From the NCBI RefSeq assembly GCF_009834125.1, contig NZ_CP047146.1, forward strand, positions 1 to 64,000: a DNA stretch of 64,000 nucleotides, in the 5' to 3' direction. Source of the stretch: Streptomyces sp. GS7. GTDB taxonomy: Bacteria > Actinomycetota > Actinomycetes > Streptomycetales > Streptomycetaceae. The position numbers and the translations under genes are program-made. Shown in pieces: positions 39,164 to 47,981 of this stretch (position 1 is the stretch's first letter; every line of letters begins with the position of its first letter). The notes under the pieces were generated by a model. That model was not told the DNA's origin. It searched no databases and worked only from the letters and a program-made list of their open reading frames with translations.

Positions 39164-40435
39164 ATGAGCGCGGTCCGACGCACCGACCACCGAAACGACC
39201 ACCGAAGCGAACGGCGCGACGCCCAACGGGGCGAGCTGCGACACGTACTGACACACCTGATCACCCCGCTCCTGATGTGCATCGGGATGGGACTGGCCTA
39301 CCTCGGCGCATTCGCCCACCCCTCACCGCACCACCTGCCCGTCGCGGTCGTCGGATCCGGCACCCACGCCCAGCTGCTCGCCCAGACCATCAACGACACG
39401 GCACACGGCGACCTGGAGGCACGCACCGTGCCCGACCGCGCCGCGGCCGTCGAGCAGCTGAAGCACCAGGAGATCTTCGGCGCGTACGTGATGGGCGGCA
39501 CCGGCCCCGCCGCCGGCGGAGCCGCGGCATCGGGCACGGCGTCGGGGACCGCTCCGGGCACCACGGCCTCGGGGGCGGCGGCTCCCCGCGGCACCGCCGC
39601 CAAGCCCGCCCCCGAACTGCTCGTCGCCACCGCCGGATCCGACACCAGCGCCTCCGTCGTGCAGAAGATCTTCACCCCGCTCGCCGCCCGGCAGGGCGCC
39701 CCCCTGAAGGTCACCGACGTGGCGCCGACCACCAAGGACGACCCCACAGGACAGGGCATCTTCTTCCTGCTCGTCGCGATCAGCATCGGCTCGTACGCCT
39801 CCGTCGCCGTCATCGGCGGCGCCGGAGCCGCCCTCCCGATGCGGCTGCGGGCCGTGCTGGCCATCGGCACGTCCTTCGTGGTCAGCATCATCGGAGCGCT
39901 GTTCGCCGGCCCCGTCTTCCACCTCGTCGACCACGGCAGGTGGGGACTGTGGGGCATGGCCTGGCTGTACTCCGCGGGCATCCTGCTGATCGGCACCGGC
40001 CTGCACACCTTCCTCAAGCGCTGGACGACGCTCGGAGTCATGGCGCTGTTCGTGATGCTCAACTTCACCTCGTCCGGCGGGATCTTCCGCCCCGAGATGC
40101 AGAACGGGTTCTTCGCCGCCCTCCACTCCTTCTGGAACGGTGCCGGCTTCGTGGAAGGCACCCGCAGCCACGTCTACTTCGACGGCTACGGCCTCGCCGG
40201 CCACGTCTGGACGCTGGTCGGCTGGCTGCTCGTCGGCCTGCTCGTGGTCGCCGTCGCCGCACTCGCCGAACGGCGGCGGCGCGCGGCCGAAGCCGATGCC
40301 GTGGCCAACGCGACGGCAGTGGCGGCGGCCGCGATCGCCGCAACGGTGCCGGAGCGGGCACCGCGGCGGCCGGCGGCACGACAGGCGCAACGGGCGGACG
40401 CCGAAGAGGAGATGGAAGAAGCGGTGGGGGTGTAG
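39164..40435 (+). CDS. DUF3533/ABC-2-type membrane protein
   Basis: 423 aa from ATG 39164 with GGAGAAGG upstream. One N-terminal membrane helix, an extracellular domain (about 50-205) with an Ala/Gly/Thr low-complexity insert (about 112-148), then about five membrane helices (210-370) as in YhgE/Pip and ABC-2 permease relatives, and a charged Ala/Arg/Glu tail. Such proteins are often controlled by MarR or TetR repressors and confer export or resistance; the substrate is unknown and no ATPase partner is adjacent. Confidence 0.75.
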   Translation: MSAVRRTDHRNDHRSERRDAQRGELRHVLTHLITPLLMCIGMGLAYLGAFAHPSPHHLPVAVVGSGTHAQLLAQTINDTAHGDLEARTVPDRAAAVEQLKHQEIFGAYVMGGTGPAAGGAAASGTASGTAPGTTASGAAAPRGTAAKPAPELLVATAGSDTSASVVQKIFTPLAARQGAPLKVTDVAPTTKDDPTGQGIFFLLVAISIGSYASVAVIGGAGAALPMRLRAVLAIGTSFVVSIIGALFAGPVFHLVDHGRWGLWGMAWLYSAGILLIGTGLHTFLKRWTTLGVMALFVMLNFTSSGGIFRPEMQNGFFAALHSFWNGAGFVEGTRSHVYFDGYGLAGHVWTLVGWLLVGLLVVAVAALAERRRRAAEADAVANATAVAAAAIAATVPERAPRRPAARQAQRADAEEEMEEAVGV

Positions 40436-40754
40436 GCCGGGACTCTGGGCGTGTGGGCCGTGGGTGTGCGGGTGTGCGGATATGCGGGCGTGGATGTGTG
40501 GGCCATGGACGTGCGGGCGTGGGGGCCGGACGTGGCCCCTTTCCACCCTGTCCCTCAACTCCGCACCTCCACCCGGCCGTTCCGGGCGAACGGAGAGTTA
40601 TCCACAGGCCCTGCCGCCTTCGCACGAGTCTCGGTAACGTCGTGATCGGCGCACCGGAAACAGCCGGTGAGCCGGACGGATGTGGGGGCGCGGGTGTGTC
40701 GGGCATGCCGGACGCCGTGCGCAGGCAGCGTCGTGAAGGGGGAGGTGGCCCGCC
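40436..40754. other. Intergenic low-complexity region with a DnaA box
   Basis: 319 bp. 40440-40545 is a degenerate array of GTGCGGGCGTGG / GTGTGGGCC-like words. An exact TTATCCACA box lies at 40598-40606. No gene is supported. Confidence 0.6.
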
Positions 40755-42251
40755 GTGTCGCGTGTGCCATACGTACCGGGGTTCGCCAGGGCGGACAGGG
40801 AAACACCATCGGCCAAGGCCAGGGGCCGGTCGCTGCGGGAACGACTGCCGCGCGCCGAACAGGCCGCACTGCGCATCGCGGCCGACCGGCCCGACGCCGT
40901 GGCGGCGGTCGAAGAGTCCAACGCGGGGCGGCTGCCCGAACTGACACCCATCCGCGTCGGACGGATGGCCGCCAGCCCGTTCGCCTTCCTCCGCGGCTCG
41001 GCCGGGCTCATGGCGCAGGACCTGGCGGCAAGCCCCGTCACCGGCATAGGCGCCCAGATATGCGGAGATGCCCACGCCGCCAACTTCGGCCTCTACGGCG
41101 ACGCCCGCGGCGACCTCGTCATCGACCTCAACGACTTCGACGAGACCGTCCACGGGCCGTGGGAATGGGACGCGAAGCGCCTCGCGACCTCGATAGTGCT
41201 GGCCGGCCGGGAGGCGGGCGCCGGCGAGGACGACTGCCACGCCGCGGCACGGGACGCGGCCGGCGCGTACCGGCGCACGATGCGGCTGCTCGCGAAGCTG
41301 CCGGTGACCGACGCGTGGAACGCCATCGCCGACGAGGAACTGGTGTCGCACACGGACGCCCGGGACCTGCTCGGGACCCTGGAGCGGGTCGCCGCCAAGG
41401 CCCGCAAGAACACCAGCGCACGGTTCGCGGCGAAGTCGACGGAGCAAGGACCGGACGGCGGCCGCCGCTTCGTGGACGCGCCGCCGGTACTGCGGCGGGT
41501 GCCGGACGCCGAGGCGGCGACGGTCGCCTCCGCGCTCGCCGGGTATCTGGAGACGCTTCCGGAGGACCGTCACCCGCTGCTCGCCAGGTACGCGGTACAC
41601 GACGTGGCCTTCCGGGTGGTCGGCACGGGAAGCGTCGGACTGCGGTCGTACGTCGTGCTGCTGCTCGACCACCGAGGCGAGCCACTGGTGCTCCAGGTGA
41701 AGGAGGCACGCCCTTCGGTGCTGGCACCGTTCGTGACGAAGGCGGGCTTCCCGGCCCCGTCGGCCACACACGAGGGACGTCGGGTGGTGCTCGGGCAGCA
41801 ACGGATGCAGGTGGTGAGCGACCTGCTGCTGGGGTGGGCGACGGTGCCGGACGACGGAGGGGAAGCGGACGGTCCGGGCATAGCGTCTTCGGACGCGGGT
41901 GACGCCGGCGTCGGGCCGGGTACCGGAGATACGGGCGCGCGGGACGGCCGGGGTCCGGGACGGCCGTTCCAGGTACGGCAGTTCAGGAACCGTAAGGGGA
42001 GCGTGGATCCGGCCCGGCTCTCCGCGGCGCAACTGGACGACTACGCCCGGATGACCGGAGCGCTGCTGGCCCGCGCCCACGCCCACAGCGCCGATCCGCG
42101 GGTGCTGGCCGGGTACTGCGGCAAGGGGGAGGAGCTGGACGAGGCGATAGCGCGCTTCGCGGTCGAGTACGCGGACCGGACGGAAGCGGACCATGCGGTA
42201 CTGGTCGCGGCGGTGCGGAGCGGACGCATCGCGGCGGAGAGCGGCGTCTGA
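40755..42251 (+). CDS. DUF2252 family protein
   Basis: 498 aa, GTG start with GGGGGAGG upstream. DUF2252 hallmarks: FLRGSAGLMAQDLA, then the kinase-like motif GDAHAANFGLYG and DLNDFDETVHGPWEWDAKRL. The GDxHxxNF and DxNDFD pattern resembles the active site of aminoglycoside-phosphotransferase-like kinases, but no substrate is known for this family. An acidic Gly-rich insert lies at about 375-400. Confidence 0.88.
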   Translation: MSRVPYVPGFARADRETPSAKARGRSLRERLPRAEQAALRIAADRPDAVAAVEESNAGRLPELTPIRVGRMAASPFAFLRGSAGLMAQDLAASPVTGIGAQICGDAHAANFGLYGDARGDLVIDLNDFDETVHGPWEWDAKRLATSIVLAGREAGAGEDDCHAAARDAAGAYRRTMRLLAKLPVTDAWNAIADEELVSHTDARDLLGTLERVAAKARKNTSARFAAKSTEQGPDGGRRFVDAPPVLRRVPDAEAATVASALAGYLETLPEDRHPLLARYAVHDVAFRVVGTGSVGLRSYVVLLLDHRGEPLVLQVKEARPSVLAPFVTKAGFPAPSATHEGRRVVLGQQRMQVVSDLLLGWATVPDDGGEADGPGIASSDAGDAGVGPGTGDTGARDGRGPGRPFQVRQFRNRKGSVDPARLSAAQLDDYARMTGALLARAHAHSADPRVLAGYCGKGEELDEAIARFAVEYADRTEADHAVLVAAVRSGRIAAESGV

Positions 42252-42523
42252 GGGGCGGAGGGGCTCGAAGGGCGGACGGGAGCGCGGGGAAGGGGGCACG
42301 GGGCCGGGGCATGGGCAGGGGGGCGAGGGGTGGGGCTGGGGAGGGTGGGGGGAGGGGAAGGGCCCCGAGGGGAGAGCCTGAAGGTCACCCGCAGTCCCAG
42401 CCCCCTCACCCCCCCCACCCTCACCCCTCAGGCACCCCAAGCGGTCGCCCCCCCACGCGCCCCCGCCTCCGTCGCCCGGTGCGGCCCGAGGGACGGTGCT
42501 GATGGGGGCCGTACGCTGACCGG

Positions 42524-43504
42524 GTGACGAACTCGCACGCGGAGAACGCGCAGGACGGCCAGGACCGACCGGACGTACCGGGGGCACCCGGTGCCCCGGC
42601 CGAACCGCGGGCGGCGGACGCCCGCGGGGAGGCGCGGGGCGAAGGGGGGCGTGATGCGGCGGCTGCCGCAGGCCCGGAGGGGGGCGTTCCGGGGGGGCCG
42701 GACGCGGCGGCCGACGGCCAGGGCGGGCACGACGAGGCCACGCGGCGGCTGGCGAAGGCGGTGCGGGCCGCCGAGCAGGCGTTGATCGAGTTCGAGATCG
42801 CGGTGGAGACGTTCCGGGTGGAGGTGGAGAACTTCTCCCGGCTGCATCATCAGCGGCTCGGCCCCATGTACGCGCGGCTGGACGAGCTCGATGCGCAGAT
42901 CGCCGAGGCGGTGGCGGCTCGTACCGGCGACCCCGAGGACATCCGCAAGGCCCGGGAGGCGCGGGCGTCGGTGCTGCCGATGCCGGAGGTGGAGGAGCTG
43001 TTCCACGGCTGGCTGGGGTCGGAAGGGCTGTTTCCGGAGGCCCAGGCGATGCTCACGGATCAGCCGGTGAGCCCGCCGCAGAAGGTGCGGCCCAGTGAGG
43101 AGGCTCGCAAGATCTACCGCGAGCTGGTGCGCAAGGCGCATCCGGATCTGGCGCGGGACGATGCGGAGCGGGCGCGGCGTGACGGGTTCATCGCGCGGGT
43201 CAATGCCGCGTACGGGCGGGGTGACGAGGCGGCGCTGCGGGAGCTGGTGCGGGAGTGGGAGGCGGGTCCGGTGCTGGTCGAGGAGCGGCTGAGCGAGAGC
43301 GAGGAGCTTTACGCCCGGCTGGAGTGGCTGGCCCGGCGCAAGGAGCTGCTGGCCGCTGTCGCGGGGGAGCTGGAGACCAGCGCCATCGGCGCGATGATCA
43401 AGATGGCGCCGGAGGACCCGGACGGGTTGCTGGACGAGATCGCGGAGAAGCTGCGCGCCGACGTCGCAGAACGCGAGGCGTACCTCGCGCGGCTGGTCGG
43501 GTAG
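42524..43504 (+). CDS. J-domain (DnaJ-like) protein
   Basis: 326 aa. Disordered Ala/Gly/Asp-rich N-terminus (1-70), a helical, probably coiled-coil region (75-140), then a C-terminal J-domain (about 190-245): ARKIYRELVRKAHPDLARDD with the HPD motif that stimulates Hsp70 ATPase, and IARVNAAYGRGDEAALREL. No Zn-finger or client domain of true DnaJ. TACGCT (42512-42517) lies 6 nt before the GTG and no ribosome site is visible. The rhodanese gene starts 11 bp after its stop. Confidence 0.85.
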   Translation: MTNSHAENAQDGQDRPDVPGAPGAPAEPRAADARGEARGEGGRDAAAAAGPEGGVPGGPDAAADGQGGHDEATRRLAKAVRAAEQALIEFEIAVETFRVEVENFSRLHHQRLGPMYARLDELDAQIAEAVAARTGDPEDIRKAREARASVLPMPEVEELFHGWLGSEGLFPEAQAMLTDQPVSPPQKVRPSEEARKIYRELVRKAHPDLARDDAERARRDGFIARVNAAYGRGDEAALRELVREWEAGPVLVEERLSESEELYARLEWLARRKELLAAVAGELETSAIGAMIKMAPEDPDGLLDEIAEKLRADVAEREAYLARLVG

Positions 43505-43514
43505 CGTCGGGAGT

Positions 43515-43859
43515 ATGCAATTTGGTTCTCTGCCCACGGTCGGTGTCGATGATCTCGCGCCCGGGGACTTCCTGCTGGACGTACGCGAGGACGACGAGTG
43601 GGAGGCGGGGCACGCCGAGGGCGCGCTGCACATCCCGATGAGTGAATTCGTCGCTCGTTACGGTGAGTTGACGGAGGCGGCGCCCGAGGGCGGCAAGGTG
43701 TTCGTGATGTGCCGGGTCGGTGGGCGTTCGGCGCAGGTGGCGCAGTATCTGCTTCAGCAGGGCATCGACGCGGTGAATGTCGCGGGCGGTATGCAGGCGT
43801 GGGAGGCGGCCGGGCGTCCGGTGTCGGACGGCAGGGGCGGCGTGGGGACGGTCGTCTAG
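43515..43859 (+). CDS. Rhodanese-like sulfurtransferase
   Basis: 114-aa single rhodanese domain: FLLDVREDDEWEAGHAEGAL, IPMSEF, active loop with catalytic Cys VMCRVGGRSAQVAQYL, and NVAGGMQAWEAAG. It transfers sulfane sulfur to thiophilic acceptors or carries persulfides. Probably co-transcribed with the J-domain gene. Convergent with the acyl-CoA dehydrogenase gene. Confidence 0.93.
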   Translation: MQFGSLPTVGVDDLAPGDFLLDVREDDEWEAGHAEGALHIPMSEFVARYGELTEAAPEGGKVFVMCRVGGRSAQVAQYLLQQGIDAVNVAGGMQAWEAAGRPVSDGRGGVGTVV

Positions 43860-44085
43860 CCGTCCCCATGGTCGACCCACGGCCGTCCGGCCGGGCGGGC
43901 CGGTATCCGGTGGGTGGCGGATCGTCTGCCGGACTCGCGCGTCGTCGGGCGCGCGCGGCGCGTCGGCCCGGCGTGCGCACCGGCGTTTTCACCGGTCTGC
44001 CGTCGGCGCGGGGCATGGTGCCTTCGGCCTTCCGGGGCAGTTGCTTCCGCTTTACGGGGTACCGGCTCCGCTCCTCGGCCGGGGC

Positions 44086-45219
44086 TCAGCCCGGTGGGTG
44101 TGCCGCGAGCAGTTCGCCGAGTGCTTCCTCGTGGGCGGCGGCCGGGCCCAGGGAGAGTTCGAGCTGTTTGGCCCAGGCGTGGTAGCGGTGCAGCGGGTAG
44201 TCGGTGTCGGCGCCGAAGCCGCCGTGCAGGTGCTGCGCGGTCTGTACGACGCGGCGGACGCCTTCGGCGGCCCAGATCTTGGCGATCGCGATGTCTCCCG
44301 CGGGCGGGAGTGGCCCGGCGGCGTCGGTGGTGATGCGCCAGGCGGCTTGCCAGAGGGTGGCTTCCATGGCGCGCAGGTCGATGAAGCGGTCGGCGGTCTG
44401 GACGGCGACGGCCTGGAAGGTGGCCACGGGGAAGCCGAACTGTTCGCGTTTGCCGGTGTAGTCGCTGGTCATGGCGAGAACGCGTTCGCCGAGGCCGAGT
44501 GCGAGTGCGCAGGTGCCGGTGGTGAGCAGGTTGCGCAGGGTTTCCCAGGCTGCCGGGTCGGTGATCGTTTCGCGGCTGCCGAGGCGTACGGAGTCCAGCC
44601 GGATCTCGGCGTGGCGCTCTCCGTTGGTGGAGATCTGGGGGGCGAGTGTGACGCCGGGGTGGGTCGGCGGAACGAGTGCGAGGACGGCGTGGCCGTCGGG
44701 GGTGTGGGCGGGCAGCAGGATCCGGTCCGAGGTGTGGGCCCAGGGGACGGTGGTGTGGGTGCCGTCGAGGAGCCAGTCGGCGCCGTCCTGGCGTGCGGTT
44801 GCGGCGAGTTCGGCCGGGTCGTGGCCGGTGCGTCCGGCCGCGGCGGTGGTGATGACGAGATCGCCGGTGGCGATCTGGGGCAGTACGTCCGCCCGGAGGC
44901 TGTCGGTGGCGTGTTTCTGCAGGGTGAGTGCGGCGGCGCCGGACTCCAGCAGGGGTACGCGGGCCAGTACTTTGGCCGACTCGCGCAGCACCAGGCAGAG
45001 GGCGATCGGGTCCAGGCCGGAGCCGCCGTACTCGGGTGCGATGGGCAGGCCCAGGAGATCGGCGTGGGCGAGCTTGCGCCACAGTGGGCGGTCGAAGTCG
45101 TCGGCGACGGCGCCCGGGGTGAGTGCCGGGCTGGGCACGCTGTCCGGTGCGACGCCTGAGAAGACGGCCTTGGCCGCTTCCACGGCGGCCTGCTGCTCCT
45201 CGGTGAAGGTGAAGTCCAC
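44086..45219 (-). CDS. Acyl-CoA dehydrogenase
   Basis: 377 aa from GTG 45219 (MDFTFTEEQQAAVEAAKAVF). N-terminal helical domain, middle beta domain and C-terminal helical domain; motifs PIAPEYGGSGLDP, GKREQFGFPVATFQAV and QTAQHLHGGFGADTDYPLHR. FAD enzyme oxidising an acyl-CoA to the enoyl-CoA; the exact substrate is not predictable. Downstream of paaE on the same strand but separated by 131 bp with its own candidate operator, so possibly a separate unit. Confidence 0.88.
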   Translation of the reverse strand: MDFTFTEEQQAAVEAAKAVFSGVAPDSVPSPALTPGAVADDFDRPLWRKLAHADLLGLPIAPEYGGSGLDPIALCLVLRESAKVLARVPLLESGAAALTLQKHATDSLRADVLPQIATGDLVITTAAAGRTGHDPAELAATARQDGADWLLDGTHTTVPWAHTSDRILLPAHTPDGHAVLALVPPTHPGVTLAPQISTNGERHAEIRLDSVRLGSRETITDPAAWETLRNLLTTGTCALALGLGERVLAMTSDYTGKREQFGFPVATFQAVAVQTADRFIDLRAMEATLWQAAWRITTDAAGPLPPAGDIAIAKIWAAEGVRRVVQTAQHLHGGFGADTDYPLHRYHAWAKQLELSLGPAAAHEEALGELLAAHPPG

Positions 45220-45265
45220 TGGTCTGTCCTCCCGCACGCCGCCTGAATCTGACGAAGCGTCAAGG

Positions 45266-45279
45266 TAGAACATGTTCCG
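45266..45279. promoter_or_regulatory. Candidate TetR-type operator before the acyl-CoA dehydrogenase
   Basis: TAGAACATGTTCCG contains the palindrome GAACATGTTC and fits TnnAACnnGTTnnA, the KstR-type consensus of actinobacteria, except for the last base. It lies 47 bp upstream of the GTG start. Confidence 0.4.
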
Positions 45280-45350
45280 GGAATGGGGAATGGCGCGGTG
45301 GGTGAAAGACGGCGTGCACGGGCCGGGCTGCGGCTGCGGCGAGCCTCCTC

Positions 45351-46397
45351 TCAGCGGTCGAAGTCCAGCTCGACCTTCTCCGTGACGGGGTGGGACTGGC
45401 AGGCCAGTACATAGCCGGCGTCGACCTCGTCGGACTCCAGGGCGAAGTTGCGGTCCATCCGGATCTCGCCGGAGACGAGGAACGCGCGGCAGGTGCCGCA
45501 GACGCCGCCCTTGCAGGCGTACGGCGCGTCCGGGCGGTTGCGGAGCACCGCTTCCAGCAGCGATTCGCCGTCGTGCACCGGCCAGTTGCCCGAGCGGCCG
45601 TCGAGGGTGGCGGTCACCGTGCTGTGGGCGGGCGCGGTGGCGGCGGGCGCCGGGGCCGCGGCGCCGTTGTCTATGTGGAAGATCTCTTCGTGGATGCGGC
45701 CACGTGGCACCTTGAGGGCGCGCAGGGCCCGTTCGGCACCCTGGACGAGACCGAAGGGGCCGCACAGGAACCAGCCGTCGACGGATGCGACCTGGAGCAG
45801 TGCGGGCAGCAGCGTGAGCAGCCGCTGCTCGTCGAGGCGGCCGGACGGCAGCCCGGCTTGCTGCTCCTCGCGGGAGAGGGCGTGGATCAGCTGGAAGCGT
45901 TCCGGATAGCGGTCCTTGAGGTCGGCCACCTCCTCCAGGAACATCGTCGAGGCCGCCGTGCGGTCGCTGCGGATCAGGCAGAAGCGGGCGTCCGGCTGCT
46001 CGGCGAGCAGGGTGGAGGCGATGGAGAGGACGGGGGTGATCCCGCTGCCGCCGACGATGCCGGCGAACTGGCCGGGGCGCGGTTCGAGGGTGAAGCGGCC
46101 GGCCGGGGCCATGACGTCGACGGTGTCGCCGACGGCCAGTTCCTTGAGCGCGTAGGTCGAGAAGGCGCCGTCCTCGACCAGTCGGATTCCGACCCGCAGT
46201 ACGGGTTCGCCGGTGGCCGGGGTGCAGATGGAGTAGGTCCGGCGGATCTCCTGGCCGTCGACCGTTCTGCGGAGGGCGATGTGCTGCCCGGGGGTGTGCC
46301 GGAACGTCGTGCGCAGCGCGGGCGGGACGGTGAACGTGACGGCCACCGCGTCGTCCGTGAGCCGCTCGATCTCCCGCACCTGGAGCGGGTGGAACAT
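45351..46397 (-). CDS. paaE: Phenylacetyl-CoA epoxidase reductase subunit PaaE
   Basis: 348 aa. FNR-type FAD/NAD(P)H domain (RTYSICTP, GIVGGSGITPVLSIA, FLCGPFGLVQ) followed by a C-terminal plant-type 2Fe-2S ferredoxin domain with CX4CX2C (YACKGGVCGTCRA) and distal CQSHP. It passes electrons to the diiron oxygenase PaaA. Its ATG overlaps the paaD stop (TGATG). Last of the five-gene paa operon. Confidence 0.95.
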   Translation of the reverse strand: MFHPLQVREIERLTDDAVAVTFTVPPALRTTFRHTPGQHIALRRTVDGQEIRRTYSICTPATGEPVLRVGIRLVEDGAFSTYALKELAVGDTVDVMAPAGRFTLEPRPGQFAGIVGGSGITPVLSIASTLLAEQPDARFCLIRSDRTAASTMFLEEVADLKDRYPERFQLIHALSREEQQAGLPSGRLDEQRLLTLLPALLQVASVDGWFLCGPFGLVQGAERALRALKVPRGRIHEEIFHIDNGAAAPAPAATAPAHSTVTATLDGRSGNWPVHDGESLLEAVLRNRPDAPYACKGGVCGTCRAFLVSGEIRMDRNFALESDEVDAGYVLACQSHPVTEKVELDFDR

Positions 46398-46894
46398 CAC
46401 AACTCCTTGAAGTGGTCGAAGGGTTCGCGGCAGGACTCGCAGCGGCGCAGTGCTTTGCAGGCCGTGGAGGAGAAACGGCTGAGCAGGGTGGTGTCGGTCG
46501 ATCCGCAGTGCGGGCAGCGGATCGTGAGGTCGACGGTGACCGGTCCGCCGGCCGGGGCTGTGGGGCGCGGTGGGGCGATGCCGAATTCCGCGAGCTTGCG
46601 GCGGCCTTCGTCGGTGATCGCGTCCGTGGTCCATGGCGGGCTGAGGACCGTGTGGACCTCGACTTCCGGTATTCCGTGGTCGTGCAGTACGCGTTCTATG
46701 TCGGCGGACATCGCCTCGATGGCGGGGCAGCCGGTGTAGGTGGGGGTGAGGCGGACCTCGACGCGGTCCGGGGCGGTGAGCCGTACCTCGCGCAGTACGC
46801 CGAGTTCGGCGAGGGTGAGGACCGGCAGCTCCGGGTCGGGGACCGAGCCGGCCAGGGCGAGCAGTTCCGCTTCGAGGGCGGTGGGGGTCACCAT
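46397..46894 (-). CDS. paaD: Phenylacetyl-CoA epoxidase assembly subunit PaaD
   Basis: 165 aa. N-terminal DUF59/MIP18-like domain (VPDPELPVLTLAELGVLREV, TPTYTGCPAIEAM) and C-terminal zinc-ribbon type Cys cluster (CPHCGSTDT, RCESCREPF). Needed for maturation of the epoxidase, probably Fe-S/diiron insertion. ATG 46894 or GTG 46891 could start it; both overlap the paaC stop. Confidence 0.94.
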   Translation of the reverse strand: MVTPTALEAELLALAGSVPDPELPVLTLAELGVLREVRLTAPDRVEVRLTPTYTGCPAIEAMSADIERVLHDHGIPEVEVHTVLSPPWTTDAITDEGRRKLAEFGIAPPRPTAPAGGPVTVDLTIRCPHCGSTDTTLLSRFSSTACKALRRCESCREPFDHFKEL

Positions 46895-47607
46895 GTCGCC
46901 CCCGGGTGGCTGCGGTGGAGGTGCTGCATCTCGGCGAGCAGCCGGCCGAACGGTTCGGTGTGCAGGCCCTGGCGTCCGGCGCCGGCGGTCCAGGCGCCGC
47001 GCTGGGGGCCTTCGGGGACGCCGAGGGTGGCGCGCTCCAGGATCGCGGTGATGCGGGCGGTCCATCGGTCGTAGAGCGCCGGCCAGGGGACGGTTTCCAG
47101 CCCTTCCACCGGTTCGAACAGCTCGCCGGTGAAGAGCCAGAGGGCGTCCAGTGCGCGCTGCATCCGGGTGTGGCTCTCGTCGGTGCCGTCGCCCAGGCGC
47201 AGTGTCCACTGCTCGGCGTGGTCGCGGTGGTAGGCGACCTCCTTGACGGCCTTCCCGGCCAGGGGGGCCAACTCGCTGTCTCCGGTGGCGAGATGGGCGT
47301 ACAGCAGCTCCTGGTACGTGGAGAAGTAGAGCTGGCGGGCGATGGTGTGGGCGAAGTCGCCGTTGGGCTGTTCGACCAGCTGGAGGTTGCGGAACTGCCG
47401 TTCCTCGCGGAGATACGCCAGTTCGTCCTCGTCGCCGGCCAGGGAGAGCAGGACGCGGGCCTGGCCGAGGAGGTCCAGTGCGATGTTGGCAAGGGCGACC
47501 TCCTCTTCCAGGACGGGGGCGTTGCCCGCCCATTCGCCCAGGCGGTGGGAGAGGATCAGCGCGTCGTCCCCGAGGGGCAGGGCCGGGGTGGCCGTCAGCT
47601 GCGTCAC
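46888..47607 (-). CDS. paaC: Phenylacetyl-CoA epoxidase structural subunit PaaC
   Basis: 239-aa ferritin-like protein that pairs with PaaA in the epoxidase core without catalysing itself: LILSHRLGEWAGNAPVLEEE, ALDLLGQARVLLSLAGDEDE, KEVAYHRDHAEQWTLRLGDG. GTG start overlaps the paaB stop. Confidence 0.95.
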   Translation of the reverse strand: MTQLTATPALPLGDDALILSHRLGEWAGNAPVLEEEVALANIALDLLGQARVLLSLAGDEDELAYLREERQFRNLQLVEQPNGDFAHTIARQLYFSTYQELLYAHLATGDSELAPLAGKAVKEVAYHRDHAEQWTLRLGDGTDESHTRMQRALDALWLFTGELFEPVEGLETVPWPALYDRWTARITAILERATLGVPEGPQRGAWTAGAGRQGLHTEPFGRLLAEMQHLHRSHPGATW

Positions 47608-47981
47608 AGGTGGTGCACCCCCTCCGGGATCTCGTAGAAGGTCGGGTGGCGGTAGGGCTTGTCGCCGGCCGGTTCGAAGAACTCGTCCTTCTCGTCCGGT
47701 GAGGAGGCGGTGATCTGGGCGGAGGGGACCACCCAGAGGGAGACGCCTTCCGAGCGGCGGGTGTACAGGTCGCGGGCGTTGCGCAGCGCCATTTCGGCGT
47801 CGGGGGCGTGCAGGCTGCCGGCGTGGGTGTGCGACAGGCCGCGGCGGCTGCGGACGAAGACCTCCCACAGCGGCCAGTCGGCGGGGCGGGGGGCCGCCCC
47901 GGAGCCGGTGTCCGCCGTCGCCGCCGCGGATGCCGCTGCGGCGGACGGCGTCGGGGTGTCCGAGGGACGTGCTGTCGTCAT
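47604..47981 (-). CDS. paaB: Phenylacetyl-CoA epoxidase subunit PaaB
   Basis: 125 aa: an unusual Ala/Thr/Ser-rich N-terminal extension of about 30 residues, then the PaaB core [42 protein letters not shown]. Small structural subunit linking the PaaAC complex. ATG overlaps the paaA stop (ATGA). Confidence 0.95.
   Translation of the reverse strand: MTTARPSDTPTPSAAAASAAATADTGSGAAPRPADWPLWEVFVRSRRGLSHTHAGSLHAPDAEMALRNARDLYTRRSEGVSLWVVPSAQITASSPDEKDEFFEPAGDKPYRHPTFYEIPEGVHHL

Noticed and set aside
43860..44085. Possible small gene between the rhodanese and acyl-CoA dehydrogenase genes
   Set aside because: Only Arg/Gly/Ala-rich frames with no ribosome site; convergent intergenic region.
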